A DNA stretch of 64,000 nucleotides, taken from assembly GCA_958295525.1 (NCBI GenBank), contig OY282355.1, positions 2,103,931 to 2,167,930 on the forward strand, given 5' to 3'. This document shows, in pieces, positions 24,930-33,552 of the stretch. This stretch comes from an uncultured Dehalococcoidia bacterium. Lineage in GTDB: Bacteria; Chloroflexota; Dehalococcoidia; Lucifugimonadales; Australimonadaceae. A program made the translations under genes and the position numbers. Below the pieces are notes generated by a model. That model did no database searches. It was not told where the DNA came from and was given only the letters and a program-made list of their open reading frames with translations. Numbering within the stretch: the first letter of the stretch is position 1; the number at the start of each line of letters is the position of its first letter.

Positions 24930-26711
24930 CTAAACGATGACTTCCTGGCGGGGGACGAAGACGCCGCCCTCGCCGCCGAGCAGGTCGGCGACGCCGTCGG
25001 CGATGTGGTGGGGCGCGAACGGCTCGCCGTCGTACTTGCGGACGTGGCCGTAGGCGCTGAGGCCGGTCTCGCTCCGCAGGTAGCGGGCGAACTGGCCGGA
25101 GTAGTTGTTCTCGACGATGATGAACTTCCGCCCGCTCAGGGCGGCCGCGATCTCCTCGGCGTGCAGGGGGATGAGCCATTTGACGGCGAGCCGGTTGGCG
25201 GTCACGCCGCGCTCGGCGAGTTGCTCGATGGCCTCGGCGATGACGCCCGCCGTGGAGCCCCAGCCCACGAGCGTCGCTTCGGCGTCGGCGGGGCCTTCGA
25301 TCTCGGGCGGGGCGATGAGGCTCGCGGCGTCTTGGAACTTGCGGGCGCGCTTCTCGACGGAGGCGCGGCGGCGGTGGGGGTTGGTGAACTCGTCGGAGAG
25401 GAGCATTGAGTCTTCGTCGTGCTCGTCGGTCGCGACGATGTGAACGTGGCCGGGGGTTCCGGGCAGCGCGCGGGGCGAGACGCCGCTGGGCGTGTCTTTG
25501 TAGCGCAGATATTCGCCGCCGCTGGCGGCCCCTTCGTCAACGAGCGCGCCGCGGTCAATGGCCGGATGGAACTCAATGTCGCGCGGGTGGATGCTGTACC
25601 TGCCCTCGGAGATGAGGAGGTCGGAGAGGATGATGCCGGGGCATTGGAGTTTGTCGGCGAGGTTGAAGAGTTCGGGGACGGTGTTGTAGGCGTCGAGGGC
25701 GTCGAGGGGGCTGACGACGAAGCGTTCGAAGTCGCCCTGGCTCGCGCCGAGCGCCTGCCAGAGGTCGCCCTGCTCCGTTTTGGTGGGGACGCCGGTGGAA
25801 GGGCCCGCGCGCTGGACGTTGATGAAGACGCAGGGGATTTCCATCATCGAGGCGGCGCCGATGGCCTCGGTCATCAGGGCGAAGCCTCCGCCGGAAGTGG
25901 CGCACATCGCGCGGGCGCCCGCGTGGGCGGCGCCGACGATCATATTGGCGACGCCGATCTCGTCCTCGACCTGGCGCACCATAATGCCCAGGCTTCGGGC
26001 GTTCTGCGCGTACCAGTGGAGGACGCCGGTGGACGGGCTCATCGGGTAGGCGGCGTAGAATTTCACGCCCGCCGCCGCGCCGCCCATCGCAAGCGCCTCG
26101 TTCCCCGACCAAACCGCGAGCGGCTCGCCGCCCTCCGGCATCGGATCGGGATAGGGGACGAAGTTCTCTTGCGCGTGGGTGTATCCGGCGAGGGCGACGC
26201 GGACGTTCTCGTTGACGACCTCCTCGCCCTTGCGGGCGAACTGCTGGGCGATGCTGGTCTCCAAGAGCGAGAAGTCCAAGCCGAGGAGGTGCATCATCGC
26301 GCCGAGCGCGACGGTGTTCTGGTTGAGGCCGACGCGCTGGAGCCCCGTGATCTCCTTGACGGGGAGGGGGCAGAGTTGGACGCCGTCGCCGGCGTCGCCC
26401 GGGGAGACGTCGTCGCTGTTGTAGAGGGCCGCCGCGCCGGATCCGAGGAGGCGCAGGTGCCTGTCCATCGTGTCCTGGTTGAGCGCGAGCAGCAGATCCA
26501 GTTTGTCGCCGTGGCTGCGAACTTCCTGCTCCGCGATGCGGACGGTGAGGAAAATGTGGCCGCCCCGAATGATGGACTGATAGGCGTTGTAGGTCGACAG
26601 GTGAAGCCCGCGCCTTGCGACGATCCGGGCGAGCGTGTCGCCCGGGGTGGCGATTCCCTGCCCCGCCGACCCCCCTATCGCAAGGGCGAAGTCAAAGTTG
26701 CCGTTGGTCAT
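24930..26711 (-). CDS. korA: 2-oxoacid:ferredoxin oxidoreductase, fused gamma-alpha subunit
   Basis: This 593-residue subunit joins the gamma domain (residues 1-190: FALAIGGSAGQGIATPGDTL, AYQSIIRGGHIFLTVR) to the alpha domain (from about 210: NEALAMGGAAAGVKFYAAYP, MSPSTGVLHW, CATSGGGFALMTEAIG, NVQRAGPSTGVPTKTEQGDL). The C-terminal domain contains WGSTAGVIAEAIEQL and VENNYSGQFARYLR, which contacts the partner subunit. Gamma-alpha fusions are typical of Kor-type enzymes in bacteria. The complex is cytoplasmic and feeds electrons to ferredoxin. It is followed by korB 15 bases on, with lpdA upstream on the same strand. Confidence 0.93.
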   Translation of the reverse strand: MTNGNFDFALAIGGSAGQGIATPGDTLARIVARRGLHLSTYNAYQSIIRGGHIFLTVRIAEQEVRSHGDKLDLLLALNQDTMDRHLRLLGSGAAALYNSDDVSPGDAGDGVQLCPLPVKEITGLQRVGLNQNTVALGAMMHLLGLDFSLLETSIAQQFARKGEEVVNENVRVALAGYTHAQENFVPYPDPMPEGGEPLAVWSGNEALAMGGAAAGVKFYAAYPMSPSTGVLHWYAQNARSLGIMVRQVEDEIGVANMIVGAAHAGARAMCATSGGGFALMTEAIGAASMMEIPCVFINVQRAGPSTGVPTKTEQGDLWQALGASQGDFERFVVSPLDALDAYNTVPELFNLADKLQCPGIILSDLLISEGRYSIHPRDIEFHPAIDRGALVDEGAASGGEYLRYKDTPSGVSPRALPGTPGHVHIVATDEHDEDSMLLSDEFTNPHRRRASVEKRARKFQDAASLIAPPEIEGPADAEATLVGWGSTAGVIAEAIEQLAERGVTANRLAVKWLIPLHAEEIAAALSGRKFIIVENNYSGQFARYLRSETGLSAYGHVRKYDGEPFAPHHIADGVADLLGGEGGVFVPRQEVIV

Positions 26712-26748
26712 TCGTTCCCTCCAAACCCGTTGTGAGGCGCCCTGCCGC

Positions 26749-28110
26749 CTAGCGTCGCGCGGCGAGCGCGGCTTCCTTCACCGCTTCGGACATGCTCGGG
26801 TGGACGTTGACCATCCGCCCGATCTCCGCGTCCGTTCCATCCAGCAGCCGGGCCATACTGAGTTCGCCCAGCAACTCCGTCACTTCGTGGCCGATGAGAT
26901 GCGCGCCGAGCAGTTCGCCCGTATCCGCGTCGGCGACAATTTTAGCGAATCCGTCCTTATGGCCTGCGGCGAGCGCTTTGCCGTTGGCCATAAAAGGGAA
27001 CTTGCCGACTCTGACGGCGCCTCCGCGCCCCCGCGCCTCCGCCTCCGTGAGGCCCATACTCGCCACCTGCGGGTCGCAGTAGGCGGCGCGGGGCATCGCC
27101 GGATAGTCGAGCGGCTGCGGGGCGCGCCCGGCGGCGCGCTCGGCGGCGTAGACGCCTTCGGCCTGCGCGACGTGCGCGAGCGGAAGGCGGCCGTTCACAT
27201 CGCCGACGGCGTAGACGTTCCCGCCGTTGGCGCAGAGCCGCTCGTCCACGCTGATGAAGCCGCGGTCGAGCGTCGCGCCCGCGTTCTCCGCGCCGAGCCC
27301 GTCGGTGTTGGGGATGATGCCCGCCGCAATCAGCACGCGGTCCGCGTCCAGCAGGATTTCGCCGTCCGGCGCGTTGATCGCCGCATGCGCTTCGCCGCCG
27401 TCCGCGTCGAGGCGGACGACGCTCGCGTTCGTAAGAATGCGGACGCCCTGGCGCTCCAGCGCGCGGGAGAGCGATTGCGTGATCTCCGCGTCCTCTTTCG
27501 GAAGGATGCGCGGAAGGCTCTCGACGAGCGTCACGTCCGCGCCGTAGGCGTTGTAGAGATAGGCGAACTCGACGCCGGTGGGCCCTGCGCCGACGATGAT
27601 CACGCGGTCGGGAACGCGCTCGTCGAGGATGGCCTCGCGGTAGGTCGCGACAATTTCGCCGTCGGCCTCGAAGGGAGCGGGGACGGCGGGGCGCGCGCCG
27701 GTCGCGATGATGAGGGAGGCGCAGCCGATCCGTTCGCCGTTCACGGAGATTTCCTCCGCGCCTTCTATGAAGGCGCCGCCCTCTACGTAGGCGACTCCGT
27801 TTTCGCGGAAGAGGTGCGCGACGCCCTTCCGCAAGCGCTCCACGACGCTGCGGCTGCGGGCGACGCCGGCCGCGTAGTCGGCCTCTATGCCGGACACGCG
27901 GACGCCGTACTCGCCTGCGCCTTTGACGGCGCGCAACGCCTCGGCGTTCCGCAGGAGGGCTTTGGAGGGGATGCATCCGAGGTTGAGGCAGACGCCTCCC
28001 AGCGTCTCGCGTTCGACGCAGACGGCGCGCAGCCCGAGTTGGGCGGCGCGAACGGCGGCGGAGTAGCCGCCGGGGCCTGAGCCGATCACCGCAAGGTCGT
28101 AGTCTGTCAT
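26749..28110 (-). CDS. lpdA: Dihydrolipoyl dehydrogenase
   Basis: This FAD disulfide oxidoreductase reoxidises dihydrolipoamide of 2-oxoacid dehydrogenase or glycine-cleavage complexes. The 453-residue protein shows the FAD loop AVIGSGPGGYSAAVRAAQ, the redox disulfide GGVCLNLGCIPSKALLRN, the NAD loop VIIVGAGPTGVEFAYLY, YAVGDVNGRLPLAHVA and the C-terminal His-Glu pair in NVHPSMSEAVKEA. The ATG at 28110 is chosen because the FAD motif begins seven residues later. No lipoyl acyltransferase gene is near. A good promoter lies at 28205-28233. Confidence 0.95.
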   Translation of the reverse strand: MTDYDLAVIGSGPGGYSAAVRAAQLGLRAVCVERETLGGVCLNLGCIPSKALLRNAEALRAVKGAGEYGVRVSGIEADYAAGVARSRSVVERLRKGVAHLFRENGVAYVEGGAFIEGAEEISVNGERIGCASLIIATGARPAVPAPFEADGEIVATYREAILDERVPDRVIIVGAGPTGVEFAYLYNAYGADVTLVESLPRILPKEDAEITQSLSRALERQGVRILTNASVVRLDADGGEAHAAINAPDGEILLDADRVLIAAGIIPNTDGLGAENAGATLDRGFISVDERLCANGGNVYAVGDVNGRLPLAHVAQAEGVYAAERAAGRAPQPLDYPAMPRAAYCDPQVASMGLTEAEARGRGGAVRVGKFPFMANGKALAAGHKDGFAKIVADADTGELLGAHLIGHEVTELLGELSMARLLDGTDAEIGRMVNVHPSMSEAVKEAALAARR

Positions 28111-28204
28111 CGCCGGAGTCTTGTGCTCGCAGCCGCGCGCGTCCGCCGGTTGCGGCGGAGCGTCGCGGCGTGGGGAATGCCGCGCGCGAAAAGGCGCAGC
28201 GGGG

Positions 28205-28233
28205 AGTATACCTGCCCCGGCGCCTTTCGGCAA
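28205..28233 (-). promoter_or_regulatory. Sigma-70-type promoter for lpdA
   Basis: On the minus strand TTGCCG (28233-28228) is followed by exactly 17 bases and TATACT (28210-28205). The matches are 4 of 6 and 5 of 6. The lpdA ATG at 28110 lies about 88 bases downstream of the expected start. Confidence 0.65.
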
Positions 28234-28294
28234 ACGCAGCGCTCCGGCGCGCGGAGAATCAGACGCGCGGCGTTGGCGGCGGCGCGAGGGGCGC

Positions 28295-30184
28295 TTACCC
28301 GCCGATTCCCCACCGTTCGCGCCACGCCTCGAACGTCAGCGCTGTCCGCAACTGATATTCCCGCCCCTTGATCCCTGCGCGGTGCTCGGCCCAGGCTTTG
28401 CGAATCGGCGCCGGATCGAAGAAGCCGCCCCGCTTGAGCCGGTCTTCCGCGAGCAAGTCGTCGGCCCACTCCCGCAGCGCGCCCCGCAGCCAGTGGCCGA
28501 TGGGCGCGCCGAATCCCGCCTTCGGCCGGTCGGTCAGGCGCGCGGGAACGTATCTGCCCAACACTTGACGCAACAGCCAGCGCTGCCGGCCGTTCCGCAT
28601 CTTCATCGCGGAAGGCAGCCGCCACGCGAACTCGACGACGCGGTGATCCAGCAGCGGCACGCGCGCCTCCAGCCCCACCGCCATCGAGGCGCGGTCGACT
28701 TTGGCGAGCAGCAGTTCGGGGAGGTCGGTCGAGGACTCGATGAACTGCATCCGCTCCGTGAAGCCCGGGAATTCGCGCCGCAGCGACGGGTCCCAGTAGA
28801 CGCCGTCGGGTTCGCGTCCGCCGATGGCCACCCTGTCCGGCTCCGGCCAATGGAAAAGCCAGCGGTAGTAGGCGTCCTGCCGCTCCTTGCGGAGGAGGGC
28901 GGCGAGGCGCCGCGCCCACGGCGGCGAAGACGGCAGCGCGCTCAGCGCCGCCGCGAGCGGCGCCCGCGCAAGCCGCGGCAGCCCCGTGAGGCATCGCGCG
29001 GCCCTGACCGACTTGGCGTAGTACCTTGTATAGCCGCCGAACGCCTCGTCCCCGCCGTCGCCGGTCAGCGCCACGGTCACGGACTCTCTCGCCAACTTGG
29101 AGACGAGATAGGTGGGGATCTGCGAGCCGTCGGCGAGCGGCTCGTCGAGCGATTCCGCGACGGCGGGGAGCGAATCGCGCGCGAGCGCGGGCGAGCAGTA
29201 AAGTTCGGCATGCTCCGTCCCCAGATGCTCGGCGACGCGCCTGGCGTGGGCGGCCTCGTCGAAGCCGTCCTCCTCGAAGCCGATAGCGAACGACTTCACA
29301 GGGCGCCCGCTCTGCGCCTGCATCATCGCCGCGACGGTGGAGCTGTCTATGCCGCCCGAGAGGAACACGCCCACCGGCACGTCGGCGGCCATTCGCAAGC
29401 GCACCGCGTCGGCGAGCAGCCCGTCCAGCGCCTCGGCGGCCTCCGCGTCCCCGCAGGCGACGGGGTTCCGCCATCCGTCGCGCGCCACCGCCCGCAGATT
29501 CCAGTAGCGGCGGCGCGTCTCGGCGCCGTCGGGCCCGATCTCGACGAGGCAGCCGGGCTCCATTTTCTCGACGCCCTTGAAGATGGAGCGCGGCGACGGA
29601 ACGTAACTGTGCCGGAGGTAGGCGGTCAGCGCGTCTCTGTCCACCTCGGCGCGCCAGGCGGGATGGTCGAAGAAACTGCGCGGCTGCGAGCCGAAGAAGA
29701 GAACCCCCCCGCTGCGCCCCCAGTAGAGCGGTTTGATGCCGATGCGGTCGCGGACGAGCGTGAGTCGGCGCGCCGCGTTGTCCCAGAAGGCGAACGCGAA
29801 CATGCCGTTCATCCGCCCGACGGCGCGCTCGACGCCCCACGCCTCGCACGCCTCCAGAACAACCTCCGTGTCCGACCCGCCTCGAAAGCGGCGGCCCGAC
29901 GCCTCCAGTTCGCGCCGGATCTCCGCGAAGTTGTAGACCTCGCCGTTGTAGGCGATGACGGAGCGCCCGCTGGCGGAGACCATCGGCTGGCGTCCGGCGG
30001 GAGAGAGGTCCATCACCGCGAGGCGGCGAACGCCCATCGCAACGCCGGCCGCCTCCGACGCCCACGCGCCCGCGTCGTCGGGGCCCCGGCTCTCCATGCG
30101 GTCGGCCATTCGCGCGGCCAGACGCTCGAGCGCGGCGGCGTCCATCGCGCCCGGCTCTCCGATGAACCCGACAAATCCGCAGAT
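28295..30184 (-). CDS. asnB: Asparagine synthetase (glutamine-hydrolysing) with apparent ATC start
   Basis: AsnB uses glutamine and ATP to convert aspartate to asparagine. The N-terminal Ntn glutaminase begins CGFVGFIGEPG, then RGPDDAGAW, RRLAVMDLSPAGRQPM and AYNGEVYNF, where the nucleophile Cys must be residue 2. The synthetase domain shows FLSGGIDSSTVAAMM (PP loop), GDGGDEAFGGYTRYY and KVDRASMAVGLEARVPLLDH. The codon immediately before the Cys is ATC (30184-30182), not ATG. GGGGA lies seven bases upstream of it, and no ATG, GTG or TTG is within 20 codons. Either initiation occurs at ATC or the base is an error. 629 residues from this start. Confidence 0.92.
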   Translation of the reverse strand: MCGFVGFIGEPGAMDAAALERLAARMADRMESRGPDDAGAWASEAAGVAMGVRRLAVMDLSPAGRQPMVSASGRSVIAYNGEVYNFAEIRRELEASGRRFRGGSDTEVVLEACEAWGVERAVGRMNGMFAFAFWDNAARRLTLVRDRIGIKPLYWGRSGGVLFFGSQPRSFFDHPAWRAEVDRDALTAYLRHSYVPSPRSIFKGVEKMEPGCLVEIGPDGAETRRRYWNLRAVARDGWRNPVACGDAEAAEALDGLLADAVRLRMAADVPVGVFLSGGIDSSTVAAMMQAQSGRPVKSFAIGFEEDGFDEAAHARRVAEHLGTEHAELYCSPALARDSLPAVAESLDEPLADGSQIPTYLVSKLARESVTVALTGDGGDEAFGGYTRYYAKSVRAARCLTGLPRLARAPLAAALSALPSSPPWARRLAALLRKERQDAYYRWLFHWPEPDRVAIGGREPDGVYWDPSLRREFPGFTERMQFIESSTDLPELLLAKVDRASMAVGLEARVPLLDHRVVEFAWRLPSAMKMRNGRQRWLLRQVLGRYVPARLTDRPKAGFGAPIGHWLRGALREWADDLLAEDRLKRGGFFDPAPIRKAWAEHRAGIKGREYQLRTALTFEAWRERWGIGG

Positions 30185-30312
30185 GGTCTCTTCCCCGGTT
30201 CGGCGCGCTCGGCGGACGGCGCTGCGAGGCCAGTCGTTGCGAGGCCGATTACGTGAGGCCAGTGTACTACAGCCTGTCCAGCCGGGAACGGTCTCCCGCG
30301 CGGCGCGGCGCT

Positions 30313-30321
30313 TGCTATACT
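30313..30321 (+). promoter_or_regulatory. Extended -10 promoter for rph-htrA
   Basis: TGCTATACT combines the TGn extension with a 5 of 6 -10 hexamer. No -35 is recognisable. The rph GTG lies 41 bases downstream. Confidence 0.55.
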
Positions 30322-30361
30322 GGGATGCGTCCCCAATCCCGCCCCGTGGAAGGAAGGCCGC

Positions 30362-31087
30362 GTGCCCCGAATAGACGGCAGACGCAACGACGAAATGCGC
30401 CCTACGAAAATCACGGTCGGCGTTCAGGAGTTCGCCGAGGGCTCCGCGCTGGTGGAGGCAGGGCAGACGCGCGTCGTGTGCGCCGCCTCCATCGAAGAGA
30501 AGGCCCCGATTTTCCTGCGCGGGCAAGGCAAGGGCTGGGTTACGGCGGAGTACGGCATGCTCCCCCGCTCGACCCTCACCCGCACGCCCCGGGCCCGCGC
30601 CGCCGGCAGCGGGCGCACGCACGAAATCCAGCGGCTTATCGGGCGCTCCCTGCGCTCGGTCGCGCAACTCGAAAAACTCGGCGAGCGCACCATCACCATA
30701 GACTGCGACGTTCTGCAGGCCGACGGCGGCACGCGGACGGCGGCGGTCACCGGCGCCTACGTCGCGCTCCACCAGGCGATGCTCGTCCTCGTCCGGCGCG
30801 GCGTCCTCCGCCGCGTCCCGCTCGCCGGAAGCGTCGCCGCCACGAGCGTCGGCGTCGTGGGCGGCGAGACGATGCTCGACCTCCGCTACGAAGAAGACTC
30901 CCGCGCCGCCGTGGATATGAACGTCGTGATGACCGACGCGGGCGAATTCGTCGAAGTGCAGGGCACGGGCGAGGAGCGCCCGTTCTCCCGCGCCGCGCTC
31001 GACGAAATGCTGGAGATGGCGGCGGGCGGCATCCGCGAGTTGACGGAACTGCAGGCCGACGCCGCGCGGCGAATGACGGCGGGATAG
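30362..31087 (+). CDS. rph: Ribonuclease PH
   Basis: RNase PH is the phosphorolytic exoribonuclease that trims tRNA 3' ends. The 241-residue protein starts with [15 protein letters not shown] and has [73 protein letters not shown] (shown here as [20 protein letters not shown]) and [20 protein letters not shown], all diagnostic. The GTG start has GGAAGG just upstream. Three bases separate its stop from the next ATG. The homologous phosphorolytic PNPase is encoded at 48053-50428. Confidence 0.97.
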   Translation: MPRIDGRRNDEMRPTKITVGVQEFAEGSALVEAGQTRVVCAASIEEKAPIFLRGQGKGWVTAEYGMLPRSTLTRTPRARAAGSGRTHEIQRLIGRSLRSVAQLEKLGERTITIDCDVLQADGGTRTAAVTGAYVALHQAMLVLVRRGVLRRVPLAGSVAATSVGVVGGETMLDLRYEEDSRAAVDMNVVMTDAGEFVEVQGTGEERPFSRAALDEMLEMAAGGIRELTELQADAARRMTAG

Positions 31088-31090
31088 GCT

Positions 31091-32335
31091 ATGTCCGCGA
31101 CGGGAGCGGCTCGCCTCCTGCGCTCGAACGCCTCATCCGCGCTCGCGCTGTTCACGCTGACCGCCCTCGCCGCCCTCGCTGTCCTCGCGCTCGGCGCCTG
31201 CGCGAGCGCCGCCGCCCCGTCGCCCACGCCCACGAGCGCGCCAACCGCCGAGCCGGCGCCCGATCCCGCCGCGCCCGTCCCGCCGCCGGCCGCCGCCGAA
31301 AGCGGCCTGCCCGACATCGCATCCACCGTGGAGCGCCTGATGCCCGCCGTCGTCCAGATCATCGCCACGCTGGAAGAGCAAACCGTGATGGGAATGAGCG
31401 CGCCGAACGTGAGCCAGGGCTCCGGGTTCTTCTTCCGCGAGGACGGCTACCTGCTCACGAACGAGCACGTCATCGCCGACGCCGTGAGCATCGAGGCCGT
31501 GCTCTCCAACCGCCACCGCCTGCCCGCCGAAGTGATCGGCGTGGACGCGGCGACCGACCTCGCGGTGCTGAAAGTGGACCCGGACGAGATCGCGGAGGAA
31601 GACGTCGCGGTCGCGCGGCTGGGCAGCGCCGACGCGATGCGGATCGGAGAGTGGGTGATCGCCATCGGCAGCCCGCTCGGATTCCAGGGCTCCGTGAGCG
31701 TGGGCGTGATCAGCGCGAAAGGGCGCTCGCTCGGCGCGGGAACCGACCGCCTCAACGACCTGGTCCAAACGGACGCCGTCATCAACCCGGGCAACAGCGG
31801 CGGGCCGCTCCTCAACCTAGCCGGAGAGGTCGTCGGCATCAACACGCGCGTCATCCGGCAGACCGGATTCGTTCCGGTGGACGGCATCGGCTTCGCAATC
31901 AGCGCCGACACGGCGAACCCCGTCTCCGACCACCTCATCGAGTTCGGGCGCGTCGCGCGGCCCCGCATCGGGGTCACAGTGCAAGACGTCACCCCCACGG
32001 TGGCCACGGAGCGCGGCCTGACCGTCGACGAAGGCGCGCTCGTTATCTCCGTCGCCCCGGGCGGCCCGGCGGAGCGCGCCGGCATCGAGGAGGACGACGT
32101 GATCGTCCGGCTCGACGACCTCCCCGTGACGAGCACGAGCCAGTTGGTGCGGACGCTCCTCACGGACTACCGCGTCGGCGACGCCGTGCGGCTGGGGGTC
32201 GTCCGCGCCGCCGTCCACCTCTCGTTCGACCTCACGCTCGAGGAGGTTCCCGTGGACGGCGCCGACGATGATGACGAGAACGGGGAGGACGACGACGACG
32301 GCGGCGGCGAGGATGGCGAGGACGGCGACGGCTAA
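31091..32335 (+). CDS. HtrA/DegP-like serine protease, lipoprotein form
   Basis: This extracytoplasmic trypsin-like protease degrades or refolds damaged envelope proteins. A signal ends in the lipobox LGAC (near residue 35) followed by a Pro-Thr-Ala linker. The catalytic triad is seen as His in TNEHVIADAV, Asp in AATDLAVLKV and Ser in INPGNSGGPLLN. One PDZ domain follows (RPRIGVTVQDV to VGDAVRLGVVRA) with GGPAERAGIEEDDVIVRLDD. The C-terminus is a 25-residue Asp-Glu-Gly tail (DDDDENGEDDDD), unusual for the family. Transcribed with rph. It is the last gene before the repeat element and CRISPR array. Confidence 0.93.
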   Translation: MSATGAARLLRSNASSALALFTLTALAALAVLALGACASAAAPSPTPTSAPTAEPAPDPAAPVPPPAAAESGLPDIASTVERLMPAVVQIIATLEEQTVMGMSAPNVSQGSGFFFREDGYLLTNEHVIADAVSIEAVLSNRHRLPAEVIGVDAATDLAVLKVDPDEIAEEDVAVARLGSADAMRIGEWVIAIGSPLGFQGSVSVGVISAKGRSLGAGTDRLNDLVQTDAVINPGNSGGPLLNLAGEVVGINTRVIRQTGFVPVDGIGFAISADTANPVSDHLIEFGRVARPRIGVTVQDVTPTVATERGLTVDEGALVISVAPGGPAERAGIEEDDVIVRLDDLPVTSTSQLVRTLLTDYRVGDAVRLGVVRAAVHLSFDLTLEEVPVDGADDDDENGEDDDDGGGEDGEDGDG

Positions 32336-32441
32336 CCTCTCGCCCCTGTCCCGTCGTTCCCGCCTCCAATTCGTCATTCCCGCGTAGGCGGGAACCTCGC
32401 CCCCGGAAGGGGCACGGAGCGCATCGTCGTTCCCTCCAATT

Positions 32442-32560
32442 CGTCATTCCCGCGCAGGCGGGAATCCAGTGGCGCGCAAGCGCCGGACGAGGCGCGTAGC
32501 GCATCATCTCCTTAGCGCCCCACGCGCCACGCCCTGCCTGCGAAAGCAGGAACCTACTGG
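32442..32560 (+). mobile_element. Composite palindrome element, copy A (MITE-like)
   Basis: The left arm CGTCATTCCCGCGCAGGCGG, a core GGCGCGCAAGCGCCGGACGA, CACGCGCCACG, and the right arm CTGCGAAAGCAGGAACCTAC make a roughly 119-base unit. The same order of parts recurs at 37828-37942, 40711-40826 (both inverted) and 47284-47400. It has no coding capacity. A single additional palindrome lies just upstream at 32374-32393. The element ends 21 bases before the first CRISPR repeat. Confidence 0.75.
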
Positions 32561-32581
32561 GGCATAGAAGTTATGTAAAAC

Positions 32582-33477
32582 GTTGCGGTTGCCCCCCGAT
32601 CTCCCATCGGTTACACTTGCAGCACTAGGCGCGCTCCCAACGCAAGGTTGCGGTTGCCCCCCGATCTCCCATCGGTTACACTCTCATCGTCGGCGTGGAC
32701 GTGTGCCCATGTGTTGCGGTTGCCCCCCGATCTCCCATCGGTTACACTCTCATCGTCGGCGTGGACGTGTGCCCATGTGTTGCGGTTGCCCCCCGATCTC
32801 CCATCGGTTACACTTACCCGACGATAGAGGACGCGACCCGGATGTTGTTGCGGTTGCCCCCCGATCTCCCATCGGTTACACTTACCCGACGATAGAGGAC
32901 GCGACCCGGATGTTGTTGCGGTTGCCCCCCGATCTCCCATCGGTTACACTCTACGCTGACCTCGTCTCCCGCGCCGCGATGTTGCGGTTGCCCCCCGATC
33001 TCCCATCGGTTACACTCTTCCAAACGATCCTCATCCTGCTCACGATGTTGCGGTTGCCCCCCGATCTCCCATCGGTTATACTGCTAGCCTCATCCGCTCC
33101 TTCCTGTCCTAAGTTGCGGTTGCCCCCCGATCTCCCATCGGTTACACTCGCCCAACGCTCCCGCCGAACGATTTGATGTTGCGGTTGCCCCCCGATCTCC
33201 CATCGGTTACACTCGCGCATCGACGATGCGCCGGTCGACGTGTCGTTGCGGTTGCCCCCGATCTCCCATCGGTTACACTCAACGTGCTCGCCGATCTCAA
33301 CGTGCTCCCGTTGCGGTTGCCCCCCGATCTCCCATCGGTTACACTGCGGCGAATGCCGCCGTTGAGCAAGCCATTGTTGCGGTTGCCCCCCGATCTCCCA
33401 TCGGTTACACTGGTCGACGAGTCCACCGCATTCGCGGAGTGGTTGCGGTTGCCCCCCGATCTCCCATCGGTTACACT
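32582..33477 (+). CRISPR. Type II-C CRISPR array, 14 repeats and 13 spacers
   Basis: Repeats are 36 bases, beginning GTTGCGGTTGCC and ending CCCATCGGTTACACT. They start at 32582, 32647, 32713, 32779, 32847, 32915, 32981, 33047, 33113, 33178, 33245, 33310, 33376 and 33442. Repeat 8 has TATACT instead of TACACT at its end, and repeat 11 lacks one C (35 bases). Spacers are 29 to 32 bases. Spacers 2 and 3 are identical, as are 4 and 5, leaving 11 unique. The plus strand is the crRNA strand because the tracrRNA anti-repeat at 36847 is complementary to it. The GTTG start and ACT end resemble Neisseria type II-C repeats. Confidence 0.98.
33054..33082 (+). promoter_or_regulatory. Promoter inside CRISPR repeat (best copy, repeat 8)
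   Basis: Within every full-length repeat, TTGCCC (repeat positions 8-13) and TACACT (positions 31-36) are separated by exactly 17 bases, the optimal sigma-70 spacing. In repeat 8 the -10 is TATACT. Transcription would start a few bases inside the following spacer. Repeat-borne promoters are known for Neisseria type II-C arrays. Here the -35 also appears to lie in the repeat. Confidence 0.6.
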
Positions 33478-33552
33478 GCGTAAAGGCGGGAACGCCGCCG
33501 TCACGCCGTTCGCGGCGGGCAGCGGCGGCGCGAAAAGCGGCTTCGACCCCGC

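Noticed and set aside
28121-30256. Plus-strand open frame of 711 codons opposite asnB
   Set aside because: Shadow of a high-GC gene. The minus strand shows full AsnB motifs, and the plus translation is Arg/Ala-rich without family similarity.
30253-32271. Plus-strand open frame of 672 codons across rph and htrA
   Set aside because: It is in another frame of two genes with clear catalytic motifs.
33478-33552. Additional degenerate CRISPR repeat after repeat 14
   Set aside because: GCGTAAAGGCGGGAACGCC and following bases show no similarity to the repeat.
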